DNA of 23,433 nt, from the IMG/VR virus record IMGVR_UViG_3300002514_000268, positions 1 through 23,433 of that record. One strand, given 5' to 3'. A model generated the notes under the pieces. The model had not been told where the DNA came from and made no database searches. It saw only the letters and a program-made list of their open reading frames with translations. This document shows positions 6,495-15,326 of the stretch, one piece after another. Origin of the DNA: a virus. The position numbers were made by a program, and so were the translations under genes. Position 1 is the stretch's first letter, and the number at the start of each line of letters is the position of its first letter.

Positions 6495-7916
6495 TTATGT
6501 ACAAGAATTAGTATCTTCAGGATTATTATTACGCGGCAAGTCCGTAAATGGGGGGGTGTAATCAGGACATTCGCTGCGTTTCGGAATTGGAGCAGACGTC
6601 CTAATATCATAAAGGTGCTTATGTCGCTTCTTAAGCTTGCGATTCAAAAAATCCAGTGATTTTAATTCTCCATATAGATTATATACCTTCTTAGCATTAA
6701 ATAATATGTATTTAACTTCTGCTTTGGAAAATTTAGCATCTGTCTCGTTCATTCTTAACATGAAATAACGCCCCAACCAGAAATCCTTAACAGTATAATC
6801 ACTTTCTGCCTCAAAGTCAAGAGCTTTTCTCTGTTTTCTTACTTGTGATACGATATCGTCGTTGCAGGGGCTACTTTCATACTCTTCATAAAAAGGCGAA
6901 TCACCAATGAAACTTCGATACATCTGATAAAGATAGGTTTTCAAATATTTCATATCCAGCTCGTATGTCTTGAAATAATAAATATCAAATATATTAGCCA
7001 ATCTAGAGGCACGGAATTCAAGAGACGTATTAATATCGGCTGTCCCAGGTCCGGTGCCCGAAAAATCATAATCAATAGAGATTTTAGTATAGGATTCCTT
7101 TAATACGTCAATACTTCCCACTGAGCTATAATATAGTTCTTCGTCCGATATTTTCTTTTGCATATAGCAAGAATTGAGATTGGCAACAATCCGCCATGGA
7201 ATATTTTTATCAATTATAAAACCATGATTGGAAGCAAAAAATTGAAACATTTTAAAGTTATTATCATTAACAAAAACATTATATTTAATTTTGTCATTGG
7301 AATATTTTTTATCACTAATTTCAATTGCCAAGCCGCCGATGCGAGTGGAGCAAAAACGACTTCCCACGAATCCAGACAATGTAAGCGGCGCGCCCAAAGA
7401 TTTTAAAAAATCATAAAATTGAAAAAAATGATCTACAAAATTATCGAAATTTTTAATTTTATTATTAATATCCTTTCTACTAAGATATTCTGCTAATTGG
7501 CTATATATAAACCCCATATGCTGGTGATATTTATCATAAACGCTTTCCCAACCATTAGTTACCGTAAAATTGACATAAGGAGAAGTAAAAAATTCACTAT
7601 TTCCATATATACTTTCTTTTGTTATAGTCTCTACTAATTCATTAAAAGCTTTAGCTACGAATCCCAATGCAAGGTGTGTTGCACCATCTTTAGTTTGCAG
7701 AAATGAAAGAAGATTTTCTTTGGGAATAATGAAATCACCACGATGATTAATTTTTCCATATAAATTTCTTTCCCCCCACAGGTCTAAGACAGCGTTTTCC
7801 AATTCTCCTGTCTCCTTTACTAATACTTTATCCCGATACAAAGATCTGCGATAATATAGATCTACAGTATCCATTTCATTATCTGCATAAGGTAGTTTTG
7901 GTTTTGGAAACGCCAT
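6495..7916 (-). CDS. Protein of unknown function between baseplate and polymerase genes
   Basis: A 473-residue soluble-looking protein that I do not recognise. It is rich in Tyr, Phe, Lys and Asn, has no signal peptide or clear membrane span, and ends in a Pro-rich, probably flexible tail (SAPIPKRSECPDY, FTDLPRNNNPED). A central segment, GFVGSRFCSTRIGGLAIEIS followed by a Lys/Asn-rich strand and PWRIVANLNS, looks like a folded beta-rich core. TSLEFRASRLANIFDIYY suggests a helix. It follows the 865-aa probable baseplate gene with a 34-base gap and precedes the polymerase by 13 bases. It may therefore be the last virion gene or the first gene of the replication group. GGAG lies 13 bases before the ATG, which is a long spacing. 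The long intact frame makes it a real gene; the role is open. Confidence 0.8.
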   Translation of the reverse strand: MAFPKPKLPYADNEMDTVDLYYRRSLYRDKVLVKETGELENAVLDLWGERNLYGKINHRGDFIIPKENLLSFLQTKDGATHLALGFVAKAFNELVETITKESIYGNSEFFTSPYVNFTVTNGWESVYDKYHQHMGFIYSQLAEYLSRKDINNKIKNFDNFVDHFFQFYDFLKSLGAPLTLSGFVGSRFCSTRIGGLAIEISDKKYSNDKIKYNVFVNDNNFKMFQFFASNHGFIIDKNIPWRIVANLNSCYMQKKISDEELYYSSVGSIDVLKESYTKISIDYDFSGTGPGTADINTSLEFRASRLANIFDIYYFKTYELDMKYLKTYLYQMYRSFIGDSPFYEEYESSPCNDDIVSQVRKQRKALDFEAESDYTVKDFWLGRYFMLRMNETDAKFSKAEVKYILFNAKKVYNLYGELKSLDFLNRKLKKRHKHLYDIRTSAPIPKRSECPDYTPPFTDLPRNNNPEDTNSCT

Positions 7917-7950
7917 ATATTAAATAGGCTCCAATAATCTTTTTAAAATA

Positions 7951-10548
7951 CTACCGAGATGGCATTTCATCGATTTTGCGAATAAGTGAACTGGGAGGGG
8001 CTTGTGTACTATTGGGTTGATTCCGCTGTGCACCTGATTGTTCTTTGGGAGCAGCCTTAATTTGTCGAGGGGAAGCGGCACCTGCACAAATTCCACTATC
8101 TTGAAACTTGCAAGATAACGTTACAAAATACCCACTTGATGACAAATCTCCCTCAACTCTGTATACCATATAATATCCCCCCAAGCCCAGAAGTGCTGCC
8201 ATCTGCGCGTCGACTCCCATTGTTTTCGGATCAATGTAAATATATTGCCCGGTTTTAAAAAGCGGACACCCCCACAAAGTCACATCAGCATCATATTTGG
8301 TGAATAATTGTCCAATATTTGTGAGCCCTTTCTCAACAATATTGGCTTCATCAGAATACTTCATTTTATTAGCTTTAAATTTAATATCTTTGACGATACC
8401 TCTATCTAATCCTATACCAAGATGGTATACACCATTTACATCATCAGCAAGACGGGTTATCCCATCATTTCCCGTTATAGTTTTTGAAGGACTCATGGTT
8501 GCCGGTGCGTTATTGGAAGCATGAATAATTATGTAATCAATATATGAAGTGGGATCCGACCGGTCAGACCGAGAAAAATTTGAAACAATTTTTTTTAAGT
8601 CCCCTACGCTACTAATTCTAGAAAATAACCCATTACTTTTTGGGATGGGTTCTTTTCCTGGGCCGGGGATAGCCAGCTGGGTATATTCTATCCCCAATTG
8701 CGCGACGGAACGTCCCACCTCGTCAAAACAACTAGCACCCAATGCATTACCAATGAGAGTTGTCATTAAATGTTTTATAAAAGGTAAGACGTGGTAAGTG
8801 GACGCACCAGGACTAATGACGTTATTTTTATACCACACAATAAATTCATCTAACGAAACAGGTAGATCACAGATATTAACTTCTGTATCTTCTCCCGTTG
8901 CTGGATCTGTAAAGGATAAATTAGAAATAATTGCTCTTACTTTTACAGGACGTTGAGTCTTGTCCACGTTTTCAGCAAAAATATCCATAGCTACATTAAT
9001 AAGATCACCAAAATAAAGATAATATATTCTTTTGTGGCCTTTGGGGACTTTGCCATCTCCCTTCGAAGGGGTAGAAATTTTAGTTTCTAGAATCTTTTTT
9101 TTGGCGGCTTTCGCAGTATCTTCTTTTACGGCATCTTTTAATCCTTTTTGCATTGCCGTTACTGCATTGCCGCCGCCTGCGCCTGAACCAAAATGTGCTT
9201 TTGCTAAAATAGAATCTGCTGTCGTGCGTGAAGCGGAACCTGCTTTTCTTTTTTTAGCATAGTCTGTTTTCGTCGCGCTATCAGCCAATTCTTCTCCTTG
9301 CCATGCTATCAAGTCTTCTTTGCGAACATCTACGTACTGGACCAAATTATTATCTGTAATTCGCGCCAGAAACGATTGATATAATTCATACTTCAACATA
9401 TCCATTTGAGCTTGTGACTGCTCTTGGATTTCCGATTTCTTTTTAGCTACTTTTGCTTGTGCTTCTTTTTCAATTTCAGTTTTCTTCTTTATTAAATCTT
9501 TTCCTTTAATTTTTTTATTAACCTGTTCTACTTCTTTTTCAGCCGCAATCATACTTTCTTTTTCTACATTGGCGACTCTTTCCGACTTACGATTTTGAAG
9601 TGCTAATAACTGTCTTTGTATGTCGAAAAATAAATTTGATTCTTCTGAGAGAAGATCACTTTCGATACTACCTCTATACGAAATTGATAATTCAAGTTTA
9701 CCATCATTATGAAACTCCATTTGATGACTAGTCATTTCTAGAAATAGATTTAATTGCATTCTTTTAAGTAATTTTGTAAAAGATTTAAAATCTAATGTCT
9801 TATTATTATTTAAAAATGAACTATTTACAAATTCGTTTGTTTTATCGGGAGGAATTGCCCAACCAATTTGAGCCCTTATTCTACGATAATTTGGATTAAT
9901 ATTTTGTGTTGTAGGGCTCGAATTCTTCTTTTCAGCTTTGGTTTTTGGTTTTCGGCAAAACGAAGTTGGGTTAGACAAATCTGCATTCTCTCTTTCTTTG
10001 TTGGATGGAACCATTTTTCTAACTCTCTGTACAAGATCGACATAAGAAACCCCACTTTCTTGTGGTTTCGTAAAAGCATCAACACCTGTAAAAATCATTT
10101 TTAATCTAGTTGTAATGGATTTATCAACTGTTGCGGGATCGCCACCATCAAAAGTATAAGAAAAGCTCTTTATACCTGCGGCTCTCCCTCTCCCCCTGCC
10201 GGATGATAAAATCTCTCCAATATTGTCTTCGTACATATGATCATCAAAAAATATTTCTCTTGCACCACTCTCTTGGTGTACACCACCGGCAATATCATGG
10301 TCGACTATAAAAAGTCTTATTGTGGGCTCTAACAATGATAATTGAGCAGGTGATAACTTAAAAAATATTTCCGCGCCGGGTTCTGCTGATAAGATAGACA
10401 CTATCTCAGAAGCATGAACAGAAATAGGAATTATACTAGAATATTCTTTTGTACAATATCTTTTAGCTAATTCTTTCCACCCATCAATAAGGAAGCATTG
10501 ATTTTGCCATCTTTTTACACCAACACTTGGTTTTTCATTTGCAGCCAT
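7951..10548 (-). CDS. Large virion structural protein, probably baseplate
   Basis: An 865-residue protein. The N-terminal part has FDDHMYEDNIGEILSSGRGR (101-120) and a beta-rich segment with IKSFSYTFDGGDP and RLKMIFTGVDAF, a pattern like tail or baseplate hub domains. A charged Glu/Lys/Gln-rich coiled coil covers about residues 305-390. The C-terminal 150 residues contain TGQYIYIDPKTMGVD and GYYMVYRVEGDLSSSGYF, a beta-rich fold common at the end of baseplate proteins, then a short Pro/Gln-rich tail. It directly follows the LysM baseplate protein (11 bases) and the tube-initiator-like gene, so assembly of the baseplate hub or wedge is the likely role. This is inference from position and general character, not from a named family. 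The ATG at 10548 follows AGGGGAAAT. Confidence 0.8.
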   Translation of the reverse strand: MAANEKPSVGVKRWQNQCFLIDGWKELAKRYCTKEYSSIIPISVHASEIVSILSAEPGAEIFFKLSPAQLSLLEPTIRLFIVDHDIAGGVHQESGAREIFFDDHMYEDNIGEILSSGRGRGRAAGIKSFSYTFDGGDPATVDKSITTRLKMIFTGVDAFTKPQESGVSYVDLVQRVRKMVPSNKERENADLSNPTSFCRKPKTKAEKKNSSPTTQNINPNYRRIRAQIGWAIPPDKTNEFVNSSFLNNNKTLDFKSFTKLLKRMQLNLFLEMTSHQMEFHNDGKLELSISYRGSIESDLLSEESNLFFDIQRQLLALQNRKSERVANVEKESMIAAEKEVEQVNKKIKGKDLIKKKTEIEKEAQAKVAKKKSEIQEQSQAQMDMLKYELYQSFLARITDNNLVQYVDVRKEDLIAWQGEELADSATKTDYAKKRKAGSASRTTADSILAKAHFGSGAGGGNAVTAMQKGLKDAVKEDTAKAAKKKILETKISTPSKGDGKVPKGHKRIYYLYFGDLINVAMDIFAENVDKTQRPVKVRAIISNLSFTDPATGEDTEVNICDLPVSLDEFIVWYKNNVISPGASTYHVLPFIKHLMTTLIGNALGASCFDEVGRSVAQLGIEYTQLAIPGPGKEPIPKSNGLFSRISSVGDLKKIVSNFSRSDRSDPTSYIDYIIIHASNNAPATMSPSKTITGNDGITRLADDVNGVYHLGIGLDRGIVKDIKFKANKMKYSDEANIVEKGLTNIGQLFTKYDADVTLWGCPLFKTGQYIYIDPKTMGVDAQMAALLGLGGYYMVYRVEGDLSSSGYFVTLSCKFQDSGICAGAASPRQIKAAPKEQSGAQRNQPNSTQAPPSSLIRKIDEMPSR

Positions 10549-10559
10549 CGATATTTCCC

Positions 10560-10901
10560 CTAAATACCATAATAACTGTATAATTTATCTAATGGGTGGG
10601 GAATATAAACTATATCACCATAACGTACATGAGCTTCTGTGGGACGCTTATTAAACCAAGCAATTGTCCACCAAAGTTCTGGATCGCCATAATTGGTTGC
10701 AGAAAGTTTCCAAAAACGATCACCCATCACCCACATATGTCGTTTAAGAAAAAGGCTTTGAATTTGTACTTGTGTTGGATACTTTAGTTCACCAGTAACA
10801 TATTGTTCAATGAAATCTTTATTTCTCCGTTTCAGAATATTAGAGTACAGTTCACTTGAATTATAAACCACTTCTCTTGAACTATTTCTTCGCACCGTCA
10901 T
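10560..10901 (-). CDS. 53: LysM-domain baseplate wedge protein (gp53-like)
   Basis: A 113-residue protein with a LysM-like domain at about residues 54-102: the pattern HMWVMGDRFWKLSATNYGD, then LWWTIAWFNKR, then YGDIVYIPHP matches the beta-alpha-alpha-beta LysM layout. In T4-like phages gp53 carries such a domain and locks adjacent baseplate wedges together; small LysM tail proteins in other myoviruses act similarly. It is shorter than T4 gp53 (196 aa). The open frame starts upstream at 10964, but I choose the ATG at 10901 because CGAGGAGA lies 8 bases before it and no ribosome site supports the longer form. It follows the tube-initiator-like gene after 72 bases that contain the recurrent octamer ACTATTTA. 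Confidence 0.75.
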   Translation of the reverse strand: MTVRRNSSREVVYNSSELYSNILKRRNKDFIEQYVTGELKYPTQVQIQSLFLKRHMWVMGDRFWKLSATNYGDPELWWTIAWFNKRPTEAHVRYGDIVYIPHPLDKLYSYYGI

Positions 10902-10927
10902 ATAAATTATCTCCTCGAAACTATTAA

Positions 10928-10935
10928 TAAATAGT
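10928..10935 (-). promoter_or_regulatory. ACTATTTA octamer, possible late promoter element before the LysM gene
   Basis: Minus-strand ACTATTTA lies 26 bases before the LysM gene start at 10901. It is one of five copies found in leaders of virion genes. The role is inferred only from recurrence. Confidence 0.35.
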
Positions 10936-10973
10936 GTAACTACATATGTTTCTTTCGGAAACAAACATGAAAA

Positions 10974-11915
10974 TTATTTTGATAAGGCTCCTTCTGTCAT
11001 CTGTGACATCAAGGATTGCGCTATCTCCCCATCGGGCAAACTCATATTTGGGCCAGCTTGTCCAAGAGAAATGTTTTTTCCAGTTTCTGGATCAGTTTCG
11101 CCAGATGGTAAATCTGCCATTGTCTGTTGGGGATTATCTGAAAAGTCCTCAACAGTAGACGATACTGCTAACTCCTCATCCGTCATTGGTGCGTGAGCAT
11201 TAGGTAACGGAGATGCGTCACTTGCTCCCAATTTATTAATTTTAGATGCACCAGCCGGAGGATAAGGGCTCCCATACGGAAATTGAGGGGTACCAGCGGC
11301 ATTGGTTTCTGTTAATCTAGAACGCGATGCGCCCGCTTCCCACCCAAGTTTATGAGTGTGAAGAACAGTGAAAGCAAAACTTAAATTAAATAATAATGGA
11401 TATACTTCGCCAAATCCTGGATCATAAAAACCAGCGCCTTCAAAATCAGGAGTTAAGGAGACCGCACCGTTAATAAAACCCAATAGCCCCCCTTCTCTAA
11501 CTCCTTTTATATTTTTTCCTTGACCTTTCGTCACACTACAAATTAAATTTGCAAACTTAATCTTCAAAAGAGGTGATGCGCTGATTTGTCCTGCGCCTCC
11601 GACCCCTGAAGATGGAGAATATGCAGGATATAACATTGAAAAAAACAATGAAGCTTTCTCTAAATTTAACTTTGCCTCATCATTGCTAAATGCAGGGACA
11701 CTCCAGCCCACAGCTATTTCTCTTGTGGTACCTTGAAATGTTGCAATAGGATCCATTCTTCCATATACTGACTCCGCATTCCAAGAAGAATTATAAGTAT
11801 CAGAAAATTGTGTGAGAAATGCCTTAAACTCAACTATTTTCCCAGTAGGCACATGCATAATCTGCAAACCAAGAAGTTTCTTGGCGTATAGTTCCTCTGT
11901 GCCGTCACTTTTCAT
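10974..11915 (-). CDS. Baseplate / tail-tube initiator-like protein
   Basis: A 313-residue virion protein. Residues 37-100 have the pattern of a widespread phage tail protein family: SWNAESVYGRMDPIATFQGT, then REIAVGWSVPAFSNDEA and a helix ending MLYPAYS. After this, PLLKIKFANLICSV, GFINGAVSLTPDFEGAGFYD and a final strand FNLSFAFTVLHTH complete a tube-like beta fold. The last 100 residues are Pro/Ala/Gly-rich and look flexible. Position directly after the tape measure (one base between stop and ATG) and before the LysM baseplate gene fits a protein at the tube-baseplate junction, analogous to T4 gp48 or gp54. I cannot say which of the two. The ATG at 11915 follows GAGAG within the end of the tape measure gene. 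Confidence 0.75.
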   Translation of the reverse strand: MKSDGTEELYAKKLLGLQIMHVPTGKIVEFKAFLTQFSDTYNSSWNAESVYGRMDPIATFQGTTREIAVGWSVPAFSNDEAKLNLEKASLFFSMLYPAYSPSSGVGGAGQISASPLLKIKFANLICSVTKGQGKNIKGVREGGLLGFINGAVSLTPDFEGAGFYDPGFGEVYPLLFNLSFAFTVLHTHKLGWEAGASRSRLTETNAAGTPQFPYGSPYPPAGASKINKLGASDASPLPNAHAPMTDEELAVSSTVEDFSDNPQQTMADLPSGETDPETGKNISLGQAGPNMSLPDGEIAQSLMSQMTEGALSK

Positions 11916-11916
11916 T

Positions 11917-14709
11917 TTAAGTACTCTCCAACATTGGTTCTAGTTTTCCTTTCAGAAAACTTTCATACACAACTTTTCCAAGACGATATCCATCAACCTC
12001 TAAAATAACCTCTTGTTTCGGTGCAGGCTGGACAGCAGGCTTGCCAACTGCTTTAGCGGGGGGGATCGTATCGGGTTCCCCGCCTGGGAAGAAAGAGTTC
12101 GCGAAGGACATGATTTCAGAGGCTATCGACATGTCTGTATCTGGTGTCGCTGGGCTCAAAACTTCTGTAAATTCAGTTAGTCTAGAAAGCGGAACAATAG
12201 CTTCGGGACCTCCTTCTCCTACACCGACAATCTGTGGACCACTGACGATGCCCCCTTCAGCAAACCAATTAAGCGGATTTAAAGTTTCACCAATGCTGCT
12301 AGCCATATCCCCCAACATATCTAAAGGATTGAAATCCGCGAGATAATCGATTGCCCCTCCGATTCCCTCGACTACGCTTTCGACTGTGCCTGCTAGCCAC
12401 TTAAATGGTGCAGTAATAAAATCAAAGAATTCTCCGGCCCATTCCATTGCGTCACCGAAGAAATCTGCTATAGCAGTCCCAGTATCCCCAAATAAAGATT
12501 CCATAATCGATCTTCCCATGGATGCCAAAGCTGCTGGCAGTTTGGCTGCTAATTTAAAAAGTGCTGTAGGGATTCCGACAAACAGTAATTTAAGGGTGGC
12601 TAAAGGCAGATCCCAAAAAATTGCTTTAAATAATTTGCCAAAAACAGATAAAAATGTTCCAAAAAACGCACTCCCTTCACCAGTCTCCTCTTCGAAAGCA
12701 TTTGCTATCATGTCCGGAATGCCTATTATAAAGTCAACTATCGTATCCGGTAGGGTTTCGAAAACTTTAATCAGCCCTTCGGTCAACCATATGAGCCCCT
12801 CGGCAATACCTTGCAGTATTATATATGGTAATTTAAGCATAAAAATGGATACCTTCATCAATCCCGAAATTAAACTTTCCGCAAAATCAAAAATAAATTG
12901 TGGACCATCAGTAAATAATTTATAGAGCAGGACAATCGATCCAATAATCAATCCTACCGGACTCATAACAGCGCCTATCACTACTCCCAATACCTTAAAT
13001 GCTAAAAATAGTACTCCTAACTTTCCAATCAATTTCATCACCGGAGCTAAGATAGTGAATAAAGCGCCTCCAAGCTCTTCGACAAATTTAAACACTGGTT
13101 CGATCATTTCAAACCCTTCTAATATTCCATCAAAAACTCCCATCACTGCATCAACAAGAGGCTGCATTATCAACATCATTCTATTAAATATGGCATTCAT
13201 TTTATCACTCATGCTCATCGCATCTTTTGCGCCTTGAGTCAAATCTGTTAAACTACCTGCTGCTACTGCAGCGGCGGCTTCTTGTTCGTAATATACATCA
13301 AGGCTGTTACCGAACAGCTTATTGGCCTCGGTCATATCATTAATGCCCGCTGCGTTCATAATTGCTTTTCTTTCAAAGCGACCCATTGATTCCCAAGATT
13401 TACCAGATGCAGCAATTCCTTCCCTCATTAATTCGATTCTTTCTGCCTCAGTTGCGGATACCATTTGCATAGTATCAAAATAAGCCCCACCCAATAACGC
13501 ATTTAAAGAACCAACATGGTCTGCAGCGCTTTCAAAAGTATCAAATCCTTCAGCGATTCCCAAAAGAGAACTCATTTCTACACCTGTGGATTTTACTTGA
13601 GCAGATAATTGTTTGAAAACCTTAAAACCCTGTTTCCCAAATTGTCCAATGACATTTCTGGCAGCATTAAAATCTTTCATGATAATACTGGGTGGCACCT
13701 TTAATGCTTTTGCCAAACCAACCATATCGGCTACTGTATTCTTTGCTGCAGTGTCACTCATCTGTAAAGACATTTGGAGAAAATCCATCGCTTCGGCAGT
13801 AGTTTGAGCCTCGATATTAAAATAATCTAAAGTAGTGGTAAAAGATGCCATATCTGCTTGTGCTTGCCCACTTAAGGCAGAAAATCCAACAAATTCTGTA
13901 TAAAGAGTCTTAACGGCGGCTGCGGTTTCGGCTGATTGTACTCCCAATGAAAGAGTGCTTCGATACGAATTTATAAACACATCATTCATTTCGCGACCAG
14001 CACCGGTTACCTGCCTGATTTCCGCTTCAATATCTGCAAATTCTTGTATGCGAGCGAATGTGTTGGCAAGAATATTAGTAATTAAGCTGATGGGATTAAA
14101 TAGATTTTGAAAATCAGCTCCCATTTTTCCAAGAGTGTCACCCATATCCACACCCTGTGTAATACCCGTTGCAAGGGTTCCGGAGAAACCTTCCATGTTT
14201 TTATCTAACCCAAAGACATTGCCGCCCAGCTTTGCAAATTCCGATCCTAAGTTTGAAGAACGTTCTGTTAATTCTTCCATCTGTTTGATGTCTTCTGCTT
14301 GGGCAGCTGCAAGCTCATGCATATTCTTTACAAGTTCAGCTGTTTCTTCGGCGTCAGCCTCTAAAACCTCTGTAAGACGTTCACGGAGACGTATTTCCTC
14401 CTCAGATAATATGTTTTTTTTCGCAGTCTCCTCTAGTTCTGCTAATCTAAGAGCTGCCTGCTGCTTCATTATTTCAATATCGCCGCCAGCAGTTAAGCGC
14501 ATCTCGGCAAATATTTTGGCACTCTGTTGGAGCTGTTCACTCTGCTCTTTAAGGATATCAAGTTTTGCAGAGACTGCTTCGACAGATTTACCTTCTGCAG
14601 CTGCTAGCTCATTGAGTAATATTTTTTCTTTTTGGCGCTCGGCATTAAGTGAAGCCAGTGCTGCTTCAAGCCGCGCAAGTTGTTCTGGAGTTAGATTCGA
14701 TGGGGGCAT
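11917..14709 (-). CDS. Tail tape measure protein
   Basis: Sets tail length and leaves the tail ahead of DNA at infection. The 930-residue protein opens with an Ala/Glu/Leu/Lys-rich coiled coil (about 1-155). Mostly helical sequence with Met- and Ala-rich stretches follows, then a strongly hydrophobic block at about 549-598 (LFLAFKVLGVVIGAVMSPVG within it) and further hydrophobic helices. The C-terminal region has the tape-measure hallmark WFAEGGIVSGPQIVGVGEGG at 815-834, followed by PEAIVPLSRL, and a final segment LEVDGYRLGKVVYESFL. It lies downstream of sheath, tube and the gp26-like gene and upstream of baseplate genes, the usual tape measure position. T4 gp29 is 590 aa, so a longer tail is implied if length scales with this protein. 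The ATG at 14709 follows AGAGGT and lies 12 bases after the preceding stop. Confidence 0.92.
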   Translation of the reverse strand: MPPSNLTPEQLARLEAALASLNAERQKEKILLNELAAAEGKSVEAVSAKLDILKEQSEQLQQSAKIFAEMRLTAGGDIEIMKQQAALRLAELEETAKKNILSEEEIRLRERLTEVLEADAEETAELVKNMHELAAAQAEDIKQMEELTERSSNLGSEFAKLGGNVFGLDKNMEGFSGTLATGITQGVDMGDTLGKMGADFQNLFNPISLITNILANTFARIQEFADIEAEIRQVTGAGREMNDVFINSYRSTLSLGVQSAETAAAVKTLYTEFVGFSALSGQAQADMASFTTTLDYFNIEAQTTAEAMDFLQMSLQMSDTAAKNTVADMVGLAKALKVPPSIIMKDFNAARNVIGQFGKQGFKVFKQLSAQVKSTGVEMSSLLGIAEGFDTFESAADHVGSLNALLGGAYFDTMQMVSATEAERIELMREGIAASGKSWESMGRFERKAIMNAAGINDMTEANKLFGNSLDVYYEQEAAAAVAAGSLTDLTQGAKDAMSMSDKMNAIFNRMMLIMQPLVDAVMGVFDGILEGFEMIEPVFKFVEELGGALFTILAPVMKLIGKLGVLFLAFKVLGVVIGAVMSPVGLIIGSIVLLYKLFTDGPQFIFDFAESLISGLMKVSIFMLKLPYIILQGIAEGLIWLTEGLIKVFETLPDTIVDFIIGIPDMIANAFEEETGEGSAFFGTFLSVFGKLFKAIFWDLPLATLKLLFVGIPTALFKLAAKLPAALASMGRSIMESLFGDTGTAIADFFGDAMEWAGEFFDFITAPFKWLAGTVESVVEGIGGAIDYLADFNPLDMLGDMASSIGETLNPLNWFAEGGIVSGPQIVGVGEGGPEAIVPLSRLTEFTEVLSPATPDTDMSIASEIMSFANSFFPGGEPDTIPPAKAVGKPAVQPAPKQEVILEVDGYRLGKVVYESFLKGKLEPMLEST

Positions 14710-14721
14710 TCAAAAGGACCT

Positions 14722-15036
14722 CTATTTAAACGGCCATTTGATGCCCGTCTCTCTTTCAAATGCCTTAACGGCATTTTGAAGCTTATATTTATCGCGTTGA
14801 GTTCGCGGATCGTCGAGGCCATGCTTTAGATAGCTTTTCATGTACATCTTCTCACCGGCAAGCGCCATAACAAATTTCTGTACATCTTTTTGGGTGCCTC
14901 GCACAGTCAAATTTGGACTAAATCCTGAAGTGCCAAACATTGCTTTCAATGTGATCATCAAGTTCGAACCAAAAGTTGCAAGCGAAACTTCATTCAATAC
15001 CTTGTATTTATGCAAATCAATTGTAATACTTTCCAT
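14722..15036 (-). CDS. Small protein of unknown function before the tape measure gene
   Basis: A 104-residue, mildly basic protein without membrane segments. It begins MESITIDLHKYKVLNEVSLA and has a beta-rich first half with LTVRGTQKDVQKFVMALAGE, ending in a helix KLQNAVKAFERETGIKWPFK. I do not recognise the family. Its place between the gp26-like/small-ORF pair and the tape measure gene suggests a tail assembly factor or minor tail protein, an inference from position only. The ATG at 15036 follows AGAGGTTTTATTT, with a 50-base gap to the preceding small frame. Confidence 0.75.
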   Translation of the reverse strand: MESITIDLHKYKVLNEVSLATFGSNLMITLKAMFGTSGFSPNLTVRGTQKDVQKFVMALAGEKMYMKSYLKHGLDDPRTQRDKYKLQNAVKAFERETGIKWPFK

Positions 15037-15086
15037 AAATAAAACCTCTACTAATCATTATAATTAGTTTTTATCTACAAAATACA

Positions 15087-15326
15087 TCATCTTCTCTGTC
15101 TAGAAGAATTTCTCGCCTGTTCATGACGCTCTTTTTCTTCTTCAAATTCGCGTTTCAGGCGAGTTAAAAACCAGTTTCTTAATCCAACTGGCATATTATA
15201 CGCTTCAACCAAGCTGATCTTTCCATGAAAAACAAGCGCAAACATTTGCTCATATACATTTTCACTATAGTTATGATCGAGGCCAAAAAAAGTCCGCACT
15301 AAGCGGAACCTCCATTCCTTGCTCAT
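15087..15326 (-). CDS. Small tail-assembly frame overlapping the gp26-like gene; possible frameshift extension
   Basis: From the ATG at 15326 this frame gives 79 residues; a TTG at 15347 is an alternative. It includes YEQMFALVFHGKISLVEAYN, then MPVGLRNWFLTRLKREFEEE and a charged, Arg-rich tail. The pattern of a helix, a Met-Pro turn and a helix ending in Glu/Lys resembles the C-terminal (T-type) part of tail assembly chaperones. The first 56 bases overlap the end of the gp26-like gene in another frame. No Shine-Dalgarno sequence precedes either start. A run of seven T on the coding strand (15285-15291) in the overlap would allow a +1 or -2 shift, making it a C-terminal extension of the gp26-like protein. 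Either way the region is likely translated, judged from its position before the tape measure and the sensible protein sequence. Confidence 0.65.
   Translation of the reverse strand: MSKEWRFRLVRTFFGLDHNYSENVYEQMFALVFHGKISLVEAYNMPVGLRNWFLTRLKREFEEEKERHEQARNSSRQRR

Noticed and set aside
6482-6610. N-terminal extension of the polymerase (start at 6610) with a hydrophobic stretch that looks like a membrane anchor
   Set aside because: It lies inside the preceding gene in another frame; the hydrophobic run is an artefact of that overlap.
10947-10963. Small hairpin TGTTTC/GAAACA in the gap before the LysM gene
   Set aside because: A 6-bp AT-rich stem without a following T run; too weak to call a terminator or regulatory RNA.
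14135-14779. A 214-codon plus-strand open frame opposite the tape measure gene
   Set aside because: It is antisense to a well-supported gene, Ser/Ala-rich as expected from a shadow of coiled-coil codons, and has no protein-like pattern. Other plus-strand frames (for example 12386-12925) were dropped for the same reason.
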